DNA of 64,000 bases from Halorussus lipolyticus (lineage in GTDB: Archaea; Halobacteriota; Halobacteria; Halobacteriales; Haladaptataceae). Positions within the stretch are counted from its first letter, which is position 1; each line of letters starts with the position of its first letter. A model generated the notes under the pieces. That model had not been told where the DNA came from, made no database searches, and saw only the letters and a program-made list of their open reading frames with translations. The translations under genes and the position numbers were made by a program. The stretch is taken from contig NZ_CP119804.1 in the NCBI RefSeq assembly GCF_029338375.1, positions 2,252,955-2,316,954 on the forward strand, written 5' to 3'. Shown here piece after piece: positions 54,243 to 63,274 of this stretch.

Positions 54243-54689
54243 ATGACGATACGTCGATACGAACGAGGAGATGTCGTCTGGAGTATCGAGCCGTTTTGGC
54301 CGACGAAACGGGCGAAGGAGGCCGTCGATGCCGAAAACGGGTCGGTGGAAATTGAGGGAGACGATGTCAAGCCCCGCCCATGTGTGGTTCTATCGAACAG
54401 CGGACACCCGTTTTATCCGAAACAGTATCTCGTCGCCGGGATTACGACGACTGATTGGCTCGTCTCTCACCCCCTGAAGGAGAGATACTGGGTACGAGGA
54501 GGTATCCCGAAGGACTCCTACGTCTCTCCGTGGTGCGTATATCCCCTCTCACACGCCCACATCGTCCCGCCGCCGACGTACGAGAGCATCGACGACCCGT
54601 ATATCGGAACGCTGACTGGGTGGTTCGTGGAGATGATTGCCGACGAGACCAGAACGTATCTCCCGAGACCGATTTCCACTCAGAGTTGA
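54243..54689 (+). CDS. PemK/MazF-like toxin
   Basis: 148 residues from ATG 54243. The family pattern appears as RYERGDVVWS (start strand), KPRPCVVLSN (about 40-49) and QYLVAGITTT (about 59-68). MazF-type toxins cut mRNA; the basic pocket between these strands fits. A helix near the C-terminus (GTLTGWFVEMIADETR) is typical. The preceding winged-helix gene is the presumed antitoxin. Activity untested. Confidence 0.78.
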   Translation: MTIRRYERGDVVWSIEPFWPTKRAKEAVDAENGSVEIEGDDVKPRPCVVLSNSGHPFYPKQYLVAGITTTDWLVSHPLKERYWVRGGIPKDSYVSPWCVYPLSHAHIVPPPTYESIDDPYIGTLTGWFVEMIADETRTYLPRPISTQS

Positions 54690-54777
54690 CCGGAAGAAGC
54701 CACACGACCGGAAAACTCAGTTTCGGCCGCTGAAACGTCAGTACGTCCTTCGAGTTCCTCAGTCGTCTCGCTCGTTA

Positions 54778-55989
54778 CTAATCCGACCGAGGAGCTTCCG
54801 ACAACTCAGCATACGGCGTAAAGCCATCGTCAGGCGTCACTAGCCCCGACTGAAGCGCGCACGCCGACGCCCCCAGTCCTCGCGACGACAGCGGCCCGCG
54901 CCGCACACACCGGAAGGCGATGTTCTTCGCGGCGTTGTAGTCGTCGTGGGCCGAGGCCTCGCACTTCAGGCACTCGAACTGGTTGTCCTCCAGATTCCGG
55001 TTCTGCGGGTGGGTAAACCCGCACTCCATGCACCGCTGGCTGGTGTACTCGGGGTTCACTTCCACGACCGCGATGTCTCGCTCCGCGGCGCGGTACTCCA
55101 CGAACGACAGCAGTCGGTCGAACAGCCATTCGTGGTAGGCGGTAGTCTCGGGGGTGAGTTCGCAGACCTCACTCAGTTCGCCGAACGCGACGAGTTCGCA
55201 GTCGTACTGGTCGGCCTCGGCCACGATGTCGTTGGCGACTTCGTGGAGGCGCTGGCGGACGAACCGGTCGAGGCGATTGCCCGCCTGCCGGAGCGTCCGG
55301 GCCGCGCTTCTGGTGCCGGTCGCTTCGAGGTCCATGCGGAGTTCCTCGAACTCGTCTCTGCGGTGGGTCAACTCGCCGCCGGAGAAGAACTCGGCCGTAC
55401 TCGTCACCGCGAGATTTTCGACGCCCAAATCGACGCCAAGCACCGTCGCGCCCTCGGTCGGGAGGTCGATGTCCGGACTCGGCGTCCGGAATCCCAGATG
55501 GAAGGTGAACTCGCCGTCTCGGTAGTGGAGGGTACTCTTGGCGGGTTCCCAGTCGTCGTCGTCCAGATACCGGGACTGATAGCCGCCGTCGGCGGGGAGT
55601 TCGAGGTCACACCGGACGCGCTCGCCGGTCGTGGTGAGACTGACCGACCGGTCGTCGAACACCGTCATCGTCCGGGTGTCGAACGCGACGGTCGGACTGG
55701 TGAACTGGGGCTTCGAACCGTCGCCGTCCCGAGCGCGCTTGATGGCCTCGGCCGCGCGGTGGGTCGCCAACACCGCGTGCTGGCTTCCGAGGTCGGTCTC
55801 GTCTCGCAGGCGGTCGTAGGCTAACTGTTGGACTTCGCTTCTCGTGTGACAGACACCCCACGCCTCGTTGACCGCGAGTTGGCAACCGCGTTTCCACTCC
55901 TCGACCAACTCACGAAGCCGTGTGGCGTCCGTCGGAGACACGGAAAGTCCGGTGACTGCCGTTCGTCTGCAATATTCGGTGTCTGCCAC
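54778..55989 (-). CDS. tnpB: IS1341-type TnpB RNA-guided nuclease, without TnpA
   Basis: 403 residues from GTG 55989. All RuvC residues are present: Asp in GVDLGVENLA, Glu in VAFGELSE and Asp in HDDYNAAKNI. The zinc finger is CMECGF...CLKCEA. N-terminal helical wedge domain intact. No adjacent tnpA, so this is an IS1341-like element. The transcript of TnpB elements usually carries a guide RNA at its 3' end, which would lie at about 54690-54800. A TATA-like element lies near 56015. Probably active on RNA, but transposition would need TnpA from elsewhere. Confidence 0.9.
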   Translation of the reverse strand: MADTEYCRRTAVTGLSVSPTDATRLRELVEEWKRGCQLAVNEAWGVCHTRSEVQQLAYDRLRDETDLGSQHAVLATHRAAEAIKRARDGDGSKPQFTSPTVAFDTRTMTVFDDRSVSLTTTGERVRCDLELPADGGYQSRYLDDDDWEPAKSTLHYRDGEFTFHLGFRTPSPDIDLPTEGATVLGVDLGVENLAVTSTAEFFSGGELTHRRDEFEELRMDLEATGTRSAARTLRQAGNRLDRFVRQRLHEVANDIVAEADQYDCELVAFGELSEVCELTPETTAYHEWLFDRLLSFVEYRAAERDIAVVEVNPEYTSQRCMECGFTHPQNRNLEDNQFECLKCEASAHDDYNAAKNIAFRCVRRGPLSSRGLGASACALQSGLVTPDDGFTPYAELSEAPRSD

Positions 55990-56134
55990 GTTGTACGTCT
56001 GTGTCTCAGGGGGCCTCTTGAATACTTTGGCTTGGCCGCAAGGGCTAAGTCAATCGGGTTGGCCAACTGCCAAAACTACCGGCCGGAACCGGGGCGACCT
56101 TACCGTTAATAGTCTGCCACCGCTACGCATAGGT

Positions 56135-57322
56135 ATGAGAAGCTTCACGGTCGGGCGAGCGTTCGGAATTCCCATCAAACTCGACCTGACCTTCCTGCTC
56201 ATCTTGCCGGTGTTCGCGTGGCTCATCGGCTCACAGGTCGGTCTCTGGGTCGATAACCTCAATCTCCTCTGGAACACCGATTTGGACCGCGCGGCGCTCA
56301 CCGCCGGGAATCTGGAGTGGATACTGGGCGCGCTCGCCGCCATCGGCCTGTTCGTCGGGGTCGTCCTCCACGAACTCGGCCACTCGCTGGTGGCCATGCG
56401 CTTTGGCTTCCCCATCGACTCCATCACGCTCTGGATTTTCGGCGGCATCGCCCAACTCACCGAGCAACCCGAGGACTGGAAGCAGGAGTTGCTCATCGCC
56501 ATCGCTGGTCCCGCGGTCAGCATCGCGCTCGGTGTCGGGTCGTTCCTCGCGCTGTTCGTGGTCCCCGATGGCTTGCCGACCGTCAAGTTCCTGTTCGGCT
56601 ACCTCGCGCTGATGAACCTCACGCTCGCGGTGTTCAACCTCCTGCCGGGGTTCCCGATGGACGGCGGGCGGGTCCTCCGGGCACTTCTGGCGCGAAACCG
56701 GCCGTTCTCCGAGGCCACCCAGACCGCGGCCGAGGTCGGCAAGATATTCGCCATCCTGTTGGGCCTGTTCGGCCTGTTCGGGGGGAACTTCATCCTCATC
56801 GGCATCGCCTTCTTCATCTACATCGGCGCGACCAGCGAGGCCCAGCAGACGGTCATGAACGCGGCGTTCCGGGACGTTCGCGTCCGGGACGTGATGACCG
56901 CTGAGGACGACCTCAAGACCGTCACGCCCGATACCTCGGTCGCCGACCTGATGGAAACGATGTTCCGCCAGCGCCACACCGGCTACCCGGTCGTGGAGAA
57001 CGGCCAGTTGGTCGGGATGGTCACGCTGGACGACGCCCGGCAGGTCTCTGAGGTCGAGCGCGAGGCCTACACGGTGGGCGACGTGATGTCCGACGAGTTG
57101 AAGACGATTCCGGCCTCCGACGACGCCATGAGCGCATTCGAGAAACTCCAACAGCACGGCATCGGCCGCCTGCTGGTCATCGACGCCGACGGCGAACTCG
57201 CGGGTCTGGTCTCCCGGACCGACCTGATGACCGCGTTCAACATCATCCAGAAGAGCGGCCGCGCCGACCGAATTACGCCGACCGAACAGCCAGTCAAAGA
57301 GACCGAACAGTTCTCCCGATAA
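56135..57322 (+). CDS. Site-2 protease family metalloprotease with CBS domains
   Basis: 395 residues. An M50 protease with HELGH (about 82-86, zinc and catalytic Glu) and the third ligand in NLLPGFPMDGGR (about 170-181) between membrane helices. The C-terminal half has two CBS domains (about 250-310 and 315-370), which may sense adenine nucleotides or salt. This is the cytosolic SpoIVFB/S2P-like type that cleaves membrane proteins. Start at ATG 56135 (MRSFTVGRAFGIP). The stop overlaps the next start (TAATG). Confidence 0.92.
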   Translation: MRSFTVGRAFGIPIKLDLTFLLILPVFAWLIGSQVGLWVDNLNLLWNTDLDRAALTAGNLEWILGALAAIGLFVGVVLHELGHSLVAMRFGFPIDSITLWIFGGIAQLTEQPEDWKQELLIAIAGPAVSIALGVGSFLALFVVPDGLPTVKFLFGYLALMNLTLAVFNLLPGFPMDGGRVLRALLARNRPFSEATQTAAEVGKIFAILLGLFGLFGGNFILIGIAFFIYIGATSEAQQTVMNAAFRDVRVRDVMTAEDDLKTVTPDTSVADLMETMFRQRHTGYPVVENGQLVGMVTLDDARQVSEVEREAYTVGDVMSDELKTIPASDDAMSAFEKLQQHGIGRLLVIDADGELAGLVSRTDLMTAFNIIQKSGRADRITPTEQPVKETEQFSR

Positions 57323-58002
57323 TGTGCGGGCGAACCTCGCTGTTCGCGCCGGCCGAGGCGGTAGCACAACGTTTCGACGCCGAACCGACCGAACCCCTCG
57401 AACCCAGATACAACGTCTCGCCGGGACAGAAACACCCGGTCGTCCGGAACGACGCACTCGACGCCATTCAGTTCCCGACGTGGGGGTTGGTTCCGCAGTG
57501 GTCGGACGACGCGCCCTCGTCGGGCCACATCAACGCCCGGTCCGAGACGCTGGCCGAGAAGCCGAGTTTCCGCGAGGCCTTCGCCGAGCGTCGGTGTCTG
57601 GTCCTCGCCGACGGCTTCTACGACTGGAAGCCGACCCCGACCGGGAAACAGCCCTACCGAATCGAGCGCAAAGACCGGAATCCCTTCGCCTTCGCCGGTC
57701 TCTGGGAACCCGAAACCGATACCCGAAACGCGACGTTCACCATCGTCACGACCGAACCGAACGCGGTGGTCGAGGAGGTCCACCACCGAATGCCGGTGAT
57801 GCTTGACCGCGACGAGGAAGACCGCTGGCTTCGAGAATCCGACCCGGAGGTCCTCGGCGACCTGCTGGACCCCTACCCTGCCGACGAGATGCGCGCCTAC
57901 CCGGTCTCCTCGGCGGTCAACGACCCCGGAAACGACTCGCCGGAGGTCATCGAGGAGGTCCCGGCCGAGGACGACGTACAGACGGGACTGGACGAATTTT
58001 AG
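57322..58002 (+). CDS. YedK/HMCES-type abasic-site DNA-protein crosslinking protein
   Basis: 226 residues. The catalytic Cys2 follows Met1 (MCGRT). The conserved segments NARSET (about 70-75), GFYDWK (95-100) and VHHRMPVML (152-160) are all present. The protein binds abasic sites in single-stranded DNA through Cys2 and protects them. Start overlaps the preceding stop by one base (57322). Confidence 0.93.
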   Translation: MCGRTSLFAPAEAVAQRFDAEPTEPLEPRYNVSPGQKHPVVRNDALDAIQFPTWGLVPQWSDDAPSSGHINARSETLAEKPSFREAFAERRCLVLADGFYDWKPTPTGKQPYRIERKDRNPFAFAGLWEPETDTRNATFTIVTTEPNAVVEEVHHRMPVMLDRDEEDRWLRESDPEVLGDLLDPYPADEMRAYPVSSAVNDPGNDSPEVIEEVPAEDDVQTGLDEF

Positions 58003-58437
58003 CCCGGTCGCAAAAATTGGAAGTTGGAAGAAAGAACCGGAAGACGGCAATCGAGGACCGCAGTGTCGCAAAGCCGAAAGGAAGATAGCGAGAGTTGACG
58101 GCCACCGGGACGAGAACTTTCGCGGGAGGGTTGGTGACACGACGGCGGGAGGCCAGCCCGCCACCAGAGCCTCCGGCATCGCCGGGGAGGGCCGTATGCT
58201 TGCACGCTCTGCGCCCGAGCCGTCGGGCGCGTCTGCTTCTTTGGCGGGTTCGGACTTTGTTATGGGCCGTGTTCCGGCCGGAAGGAGGCGACTGTGAGCG
58301 AGTCAGAAGCGGTCTGAACTCGTTTTGCAACGGTTGAAACAGTCGCTGTCGAGGGCTTCGAGCGAAAACGGGAAACCTAAACCGACAGTTCGTCGGAGTC
58401 AGAAGGAATCAGGCTCGAAACCGTGGAAAATTTGGGA
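58003..58437. other. Intergenic region with strong RNA-like stem-loops
   Basis: No gene supported. Three stem-loops: GGCGGG/CCCGCC (58144-58149 with 58157-58162), CCGGC-ATC-GCCGG inside 58170-58190, and GCGCCCGA-gccg-TCGGGCGC (58211-58230). A non-coding RNA or transcription terminator is possible. Confidence 0.45.
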
Positions 58438-58511
58438 GTCCAGGTGCGAGAATCGAACCCGCGTCTCAGCCTCCACAAGGCTGAAGGATAGTCCACTACC
58501 CCAACCCGGAC
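58438..58511 (-). tRNA. tRNA-His(GUG)
   Basis: 74 nt including the encoded G-1 that pairs with C73, the identity mark of tRNA-His. Acceptor pairs GUCCGGGU/ACCUGGAC, anticodon stem CAGCC/GGCUG with loop UUGUGGA (anticodon GUG), T-arm GCGGG-UUCGAUU-CUCGC. No intron. Confidence 0.95.
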
Positions 58512-58692
58512 ACGCAGGTAGACGTAGTGGCCCGCGAATTAAAATACGTTACGACTCTGCGCGATACTGGGACGGGGTGACAGTCTCCAATGGAAACGGA
58601 GGGGTTGCCCAGAAGCGGTGGGCCGGTCGGAGCGAATCGGGGCCGCCCCGACGACATGCTTTTCAGCGCGAGCGCCCAATCGACGCCCAAGC

Positions 58693-59148
58693 GTGGCCGT
58701 CACCGACAAAATCTACGTCAAGAACCACCGCCAAATCGGGTCCCAGTTGGAGACCAACATCCCCAAGGGAGCGTTCAAAGGGGCGACTCTCGACATGCTG
58801 TTTCAGGGGAACAACCTCGCCCAACTGGACGACACAACCCAAGAGCGCGTGCTGGACTTCGCCGAGGACTTCCTCGACTGCGACTGCCAGTCGAACCCCT
58901 ACTGCGGGTGCCCCGAGGAGAAATTCATGCGCTACCTGCTGGAACTCCGCGAGCAGGGGATGGGTCCCGACACCATCGTGGACGTGATGACCGACGACTA
59001 CATGGTCTACGCCTACCCCGGCGACATCCTCTCGTTCCTCGACAACTCGGTCCGGACGCTGGAAGCAGTCGAGGAGCTAGCCGACGTGGAGGGCGACAGC
59101 GAGATGACGGAGAACGCTCGCCGGAAGAAGCGAAACCTGTCGGGATAG
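58693..59148 (+). CDS. Conserved Cys-cluster haloarchaeal protein (DUF5814-like)
   Basis: 151 residues starting at GTG 58693 (VAVTDKIYVKNHRQ). A tight Cys cluster DCDCQSNPYCGCPEEK (about 61-76) suggests a metal site, and the remainder is alpha-helical (MRYLLELREQ, LSFLDNSVRTLEAVEELADV). I recall homologues in many haloarchaea, perhaps DUF5814. No function is assigned. Confidence 0.7.
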   Translation: MAVTDKIYVKNHRQIGSQLETNIPKGAFKGATLDMLFQGNNLAQLDDTTQERVLDFAEDFLDCDCQSNPYCGCPEEKFMRYLLELREQGMGPDTIVDVMTDDYMVYAYPGDILSFLDNSVRTLEAVEELADVEGDSEMTENARRKKRNLSG

Positions 59149-59152
59149 GTCC

Positions 59153-59563
59153 TCAGCCGAGTCGATACGTCTCGTCGGACTCCAGTTCCTCGTCTAAGTC
59201 CTCTAGCTGGACAACTTCGTCTACGTCCTCGTCGTCGTCCAGTTGGGCTTTGAGGTGGTTGACGTACTGCTTGTACTCCTGTAACTGCTCGCGGAGGTGG
59301 TCGGCCTCCAGTTCGAGGCGCTCGTGTTCCCGGACGAAGCTCTTGGGCACCTCGACCTTGGGCGGGAAGTCGTCAGTTTCGGCGTCGTCGCCGAACTCGC
59401 TTTCGGGGACGACTTTGACCCGGCCGTCGTGGGCGACCAGCATGTCCACGTAGTCGCGGAACACCGCCGAGAGCGAGAGGTCGCGCTCCTCGGCTATCTC
59501 CCGGAGCGTCTCGAAGGACTCCTCGCTGACCCGGAAGGAAATCGTCTTGTTCTTGTTGCCCAT
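59153..59563 (-). CDS. Ribbon-helix-helix protein with coiled coil
   Basis: 136 residues. The N-terminus MGNKNKTISFRVSEESFETL then REIAEERDLSLSAVFRDYVD is a CopG-type ribbon-helix-helix. Residues 80-115 form a coiled coil (HERLELEADHLREQLQEYKQ). It should bind DNA as a dimer. Convergent with the Cys-cluster gene; divergent from cydA. Confidence 0.82.
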   Translation of the reverse strand: MGNKNKTISFRVSEESFETLREIAEERDLSLSAVFRDYVDMLVAHDGRVKVVPESEFGDDAETDDFPPKVEVPKSFVREHERLELEADHLREQLQEYKQYVNHLKAQLDDDEDVDEVVQLEDLDEELESDETYRLG

Positions 59564-59824
59564 CTTTGTGACACGTCGCGCGCGATACTACTTAATGGTT
59601 CGTCAGACGCGGGCTGAATCGTCGGCGAATCGGTGCATCGGCGGTCCGGATTACCGGAGTCGTTTCGGCCGGGCCATGGGTCTTCACGAACTTGAGTTGC
59701 GTCCCGATTCTGTTCGGCCGAGAACGGGGTTGCTCTTCTTGAGCGTCGAAATCGTAGTGGCGCTTGTGAACGTTTCTGAACGACTGGCCCTCGGCGGTGA
59801 ACGACCGAGACGGGTGATGAGACG

Positions 59825-61255
59825 ATGGTAGACCCGGCGACCGCGAGCAGACTCCAGTTCGCGGTGACGACCGTCGTCCACATCATCTTCCCGGTGATGA
59901 GCATGGGTCTCGCCCCCTTCCTCGTCTACTTCACGTGGAAGGAGATTCGGACCGGCGAGGAGCTTTACGAACGGCTCCGGCGGTTCTGGACCAAGATTTT
60001 CGCCGTGAGCTTCGCGGTCGGGACGGTGACGGGGCTTGTGCTGGAGTTCGAATTCGGCACCAACTTCGCGGCGTTCTCGGCCGCGGCGGGGGAGCTATTC
60101 GGCGGTCCCTTGGCGGTCGAGGGGATGATGGCGTTCTTCCTCGAAGCCACCTTCCTCGGCGTGTTCGTCTTTGGCAGAGAGCGCGTCTCGGACAGGCTCT
60201 ACTTCGTGTCGTCGGTGATGGTGGGGTTGGGGACGTGGCTGTCGGCGGTGTGGATTCTGGTTGCGAACTCGTGGATGCAGACCCCGCGAGGGTTCGAGGT
60301 CGCCCGCGAGAGCGGCCAACTCACTATCCTGCTGACCGACCCAATCGCGGCGTATGCGAATCCCCGATTCCCGTGGATGTTCGTCCACATGCAGAACGCC
60401 GCGGTTCTCTCGGTGGCGCTGTTCATGGCCGGGATTGCGGCCTACCACGTCTACCGGCGGCGGCATCTCGGGGTGGTGGACGAGGGCAATTTGGACGGGG
60501 AGTTCTGGCGCGCGACGCTGAAAATCGCGCTGGTCGTCCTCATCGTTACCGCGCCGCTTCAAGTCCTGCACGGCGACGCCTACGGTCGGCACGTCGCCGA
60601 GACGCAACCCCAGAAGTTCGCCGCGATGGAGGCGGTCTGGGAGACCGACAGCTACGTGCCGGAGTACATCATCGCCTTCCCGACCAGCGTGGACGACTTG
60701 CTGAACCCGCGGGCGAAAGACATCTTCGGCATCGGGATTCCCGGAGGAGCCTCGTGGTTAGCTTCGGGCGGGAACCCGCAGGCCGAGATTACCGGCCTGA
60801 ACGAGTTCGAGGGGTCGCCCCCGGTCGCCATCGTCTTCTGGTCCTTCCGGGCGATGGTGGCGATGGGCTTCTGGTTCATGCTGTTGGCGTTCTGGGCGGG
60901 CTATCGGTGGTGGACCGGCGACCTCTACGAGGACCGCCTGCTCCACAAGGCGCTGATGGCGTCGTCGGTGCTGGGCATCGTCGGCGTCGAGTTGGGGTGG
61001 ATAGTCACCGAGGTCGGTCGCCAGCCGTGGGTGATTCAGGGCGTGATGAAGACCACCGAGGGCGTCTCGCCGGGACTGACGGCCGCCGAGGCCACCCTGA
61101 CGCTCGCGGGGTTCGTCGGGGGCTACCTCGTCCTGCTGTCGCTGTACACCTACGTCATCGGCCGACTGATTCGGCGCGGCCCGGCCCCGCGCGAGGAGGC
61201 CGCCGACCGAGACGCGCCGAGTCCGGCATCCGCCGGGGCGGGTGAGGATGACTGA
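59825..61255 (+). CDS. cydA: Cytochrome bd-type quinol oxidase subunit I
   Basis: 476 residues, membrane-bound terminal oxidase. Haem ligand His in TVVHIIFPVMSMG (about 19), the conserved GRQPWVIQG (about 399-407) and the multiple helices fit CydA. The Q-loop is of the short type. cydB follows in an overlapping frame, and no cydX-like small gene is recognised. Confidence 0.93.
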   Translation: MVDPATASRLQFAVTTVVHIIFPVMSMGLAPFLVYFTWKEIRTGEELYERLRRFWTKIFAVSFAVGTVTGLVLEFEFGTNFAAFSAAAGELFGGPLAVEGMMAFFLEATFLGVFVFGRERVSDRLYFVSSVMVGLGTWLSAVWILVANSWMQTPRGFEVARESGQLTILLTDPIAAYANPRFPWMFVHMQNAAVLSVALFMAGIAAYHVYRRRHLGVVDEGNLDGEFWRATLKIALVVLIVTAPLQVLHGDAYGRHVAETQPQKFAAMEAVWETDSYVPEYIIAFPTSVDDLLNPRAKDIFGIGIPGGASWLASGGNPQAEITGLNEFEGSPPVAIVFWSFRAMVAMGFWFMLLAFWAGYRWWTGDLYEDRLLHKALMASSVLGIVGVELGWIVTEVGRQPWVIQGVMKTTEGVSPGLTAAEATLTLAGFVGGYLVLLSLYTYVIGRLIRRGPAPREEAADRDAPSPASAGAGEDD

Positions 61256-62282
61256 GGCGATTGCGCCGAGTGCGACCGGTCTCGCCTCGCTCGAAACGGG
61301 AGTCCCGCTGGAGACAGTCTGGTTCGGCGTTCCCCTCGGAGACCTCTGGTTCGTCGTGGTGTTTGCCTTCCTCGCTATCTTCCTGTTCCTCGATGGGTGG
61401 GATTTCGGCGTGGGGGCTATCTTCGCCCTGCGAGACGACCACCACGAGCGCGAGCAGTGTCTGGCGGCAATCGGCCCCTTCTGGGACGGGAACGAGGTCT
61501 GGCTGGTCGTCTTCGGCGGGTCGCTGTTCGCGGCCTTCCCGGCGGTGTACGCCGCGCTGTTCAGTCGCCACTACTTGCTCCTGTTCGGCGTCCTCGCGGC
61601 GCTCATCCTGCGCGGGATGGCCCCGGAGTTCTACGAACAGCGCGAGACCGAGGGATGGCAGACGTGGTGGGGCCGGGCGTTCGTCGTCGGGAGCGTCGGC
61701 GCGCCCTTCCTGTTGGGCATCTTCACAGCGAACTGGCTGTTGGGCGTCGATGGAATCGCCGCCGCCTCGGTGGTCGCTGGTCTCGCGCTCGTCGCGCTCA
61801 ACGTGGCCTCAGGCGCGGCCTTCCTCCGGTTGAAGACGACGGGACCGCTCGCCGACGAGATGCCCGACTACGGAATCCGGGCCGCCGCGGCCTACCTCGC
61901 GCTGGTCGTAGTCCTCCTCGGTCTGCTCGCGCTCCGCCCCGCGGTTCGGGACGCGCTGGTCGCGCCCGGCCCGGTCGCACTGGTCGTCGGGTCGGTGGCA
62001 TTGGGCGTCGGGTTCGTCGTCGCCGCGCGGCGCGACCGACCCTACGTCGCGCTCGGAACCGCGGGCGGCATGACGGGCGCGTTCGTCGCGCTCGTGGCGG
62101 TCCTGCTGTACCCCACCGTCGAACCCCTGACCGGCCTGACCGTCGAGGAGGCCATCATCGGCGCGCCCGCCGTCGAGTTGCTGACCGTCGGGGCCGCGCT
62201 CCTGATTCCGCTGGTGTTGACCTACTTCGCCGTCCTCTACTCGGCGTTCAGTGGTCCAATCGACGTCGAGGAGTCGTACTGA
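61248..62282 (+). CDS. cydB: Cytochrome bd-type quinol oxidase subunit II
   Basis: 344 residues from ATG 61248, overlapping cydA by 8 nt (GTG 61242 possible). About eight membrane helices; the CydB signature AIFLFLDGWDFGVGA (about 43-57) and GNEVWLVVFGG (about 82-92) are present. It forms the heterodimer with CydA. Coupled translation is expected. Confidence 0.92.
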   Translation: MTEAIAPSATGLASLETGVPLETVWFGVPLGDLWFVVVFAFLAIFLFLDGWDFGVGAIFALRDDHHEREQCLAAIGPFWDGNEVWLVVFGGSLFAAFPAVYAALFSRHYLLLFGVLAALILRGMAPEFYEQRETEGWQTWWGRAFVVGSVGAPFLLGIFTANWLLGVDGIAAASVVAGLALVALNVASGAAFLRLKTTGPLADEMPDYGIRAAAAYLALVVVLLGLLALRPAVRDALVAPGPVALVVGSVALGVGFVVAARRDRPYVALGTAGGMTGAFVALVAVLLYPTVEPLTGLTVEEAIIGAPAVELLTVGAALLIPLVLTYFAVLYSAFSGPIDVEESY

Positions 62283-62410
62283 ATCGGCGTAAAGAAATTT
62301 ATACAATTGCTTTAGAAACGTATAAGATTTTTAAGAGTGACTGATTGTGTCTTCGAGCGGGGAGCCGACTTCGCGGACGTGACGAACGGGACACCGACCG
62401 GTGGTCACCG

Positions 62411-62419
62411 ATTTTAAGC
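62411..62419 (+). promoter_or_regulatory. TATA box for the MscS gene
   Basis: ATTTTAAGC lies 25-33 nt upstream of GTG 62444, supporting that start over the longer open frame. Confidence 0.55.
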
Positions 62420-62443
62420 CGATTCCCGTCGTCGTGGCTCAAA

Positions 62444-63274
62444 GTGACCGTCTCGGACGTTGTGCGCGTTCTTCAGGTGGAGTTTTCGGACCTCCCCATC
62501 GGCGGCTACCTCGAACTGCTCTGGGACTTCGCGCTGTTCGTCGTCCTTTTCGGGGTCCTGTACGCCATCGGTCGGCGAGTCGTCCTGCCGATAGTCGAGC
62601 GCGCGCTCGGCATCCAGCGAATCCAAGAGACCATCGCCAGCGCGGCGGTCAAGACCATCCACGTCGCCGTGGTTCTGGCGGCGCTCCGCCTCGCGCTCGA
62701 CGCCACGGGCTACGGCTACCTGCTGTCCATCCCGCCGACCGTAATCGCGGCGCTGACCGTCGCTGTCGGGTTCGCCAGTCGGGACATCGCGGCCAACCTC
62801 GTGGGCGGGGTGTTCATCGTCACGGACCCGAAGTTCAACATCGGCGACTGGATTCGCTGGCAGGGCAAGGAGGGCATCATCGAGGACATCAGTTTCCGCG
62901 TCACTCGCGTCCGGACCTTCGACAACGAACTGTTGACCGTGCCGAACTCCCAACTCGCCACGAACGCGGTGGTCAACGCGGTCGCAAAGTCCCCGAGGAG
63001 GGTCTCGCACACCTTCCACGTCAGCGACGACGCCGACCTCGGGCACGTCGCCGAGGTCCTCGTCGAGGAGGCCCGCGCTCACGACGACGTGTTAGACCGC
63101 CCGACGCCGACGGCCCGAGTCACCGAACTCGACAACGGTCTGGCCGGCGTGCAGGCCCGCTACTGGATAGACAAGCCCTCGCGCGAGGCGTTCGTGACCA
63201 TCCGGTCGGAGTACTTCCAGCGGGTCAACCGCCGATTGAACGAGGACGGCATCGAACTGCCCGAAAGCGGGTAG
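62444..63274 (+). CDS. MscS-family mechanosensitive channel
   Basis: 276 residues from GTG 62444 (VTVSDVVRVLQVEF). Three membrane helices (about 18-36, 60-78, 82-100) lead into the MscS pore helix (VGFASRDIAANLVGGVFIV) and the beta domain (DWIRWQGKEGIIEDISFRVT, LTVPNSQL). It opens on osmotic downshock. The stop is directly followed by the convergent HTH gene stop (63275). Confidence 0.92.
   Translation: MTVSDVVRVLQVEFSDLPIGGYLELLWDFALFVVLFGVLYAIGRRVVLPIVERALGIQRIQETIASAAVKTIHVAVVLAALRLALDATGYGYLLSIPPTVIAALTVAVGFASRDIAANLVGGVFIVTDPKFNIGDWIRWQGKEGIIEDISFRVTRVRTFDNELLTVPNSQLATNAVVNAVAKSPRRVSHTFHVSDDADLGHVAEVLVEEARAHDDVLDRPTPTARVTELDNGLAGVQARYWIDKPSREAFVTIRSEYFQRVNRRLNEDGIELPESG

Noticed and set aside
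58100..58330. RNase P RNA or SRP 7S RNA
   Set aside because: The conserved RNase P motif GAGGAAAGTCC and the SRP domain IV motif around GGAAG...AGCAG are absent.
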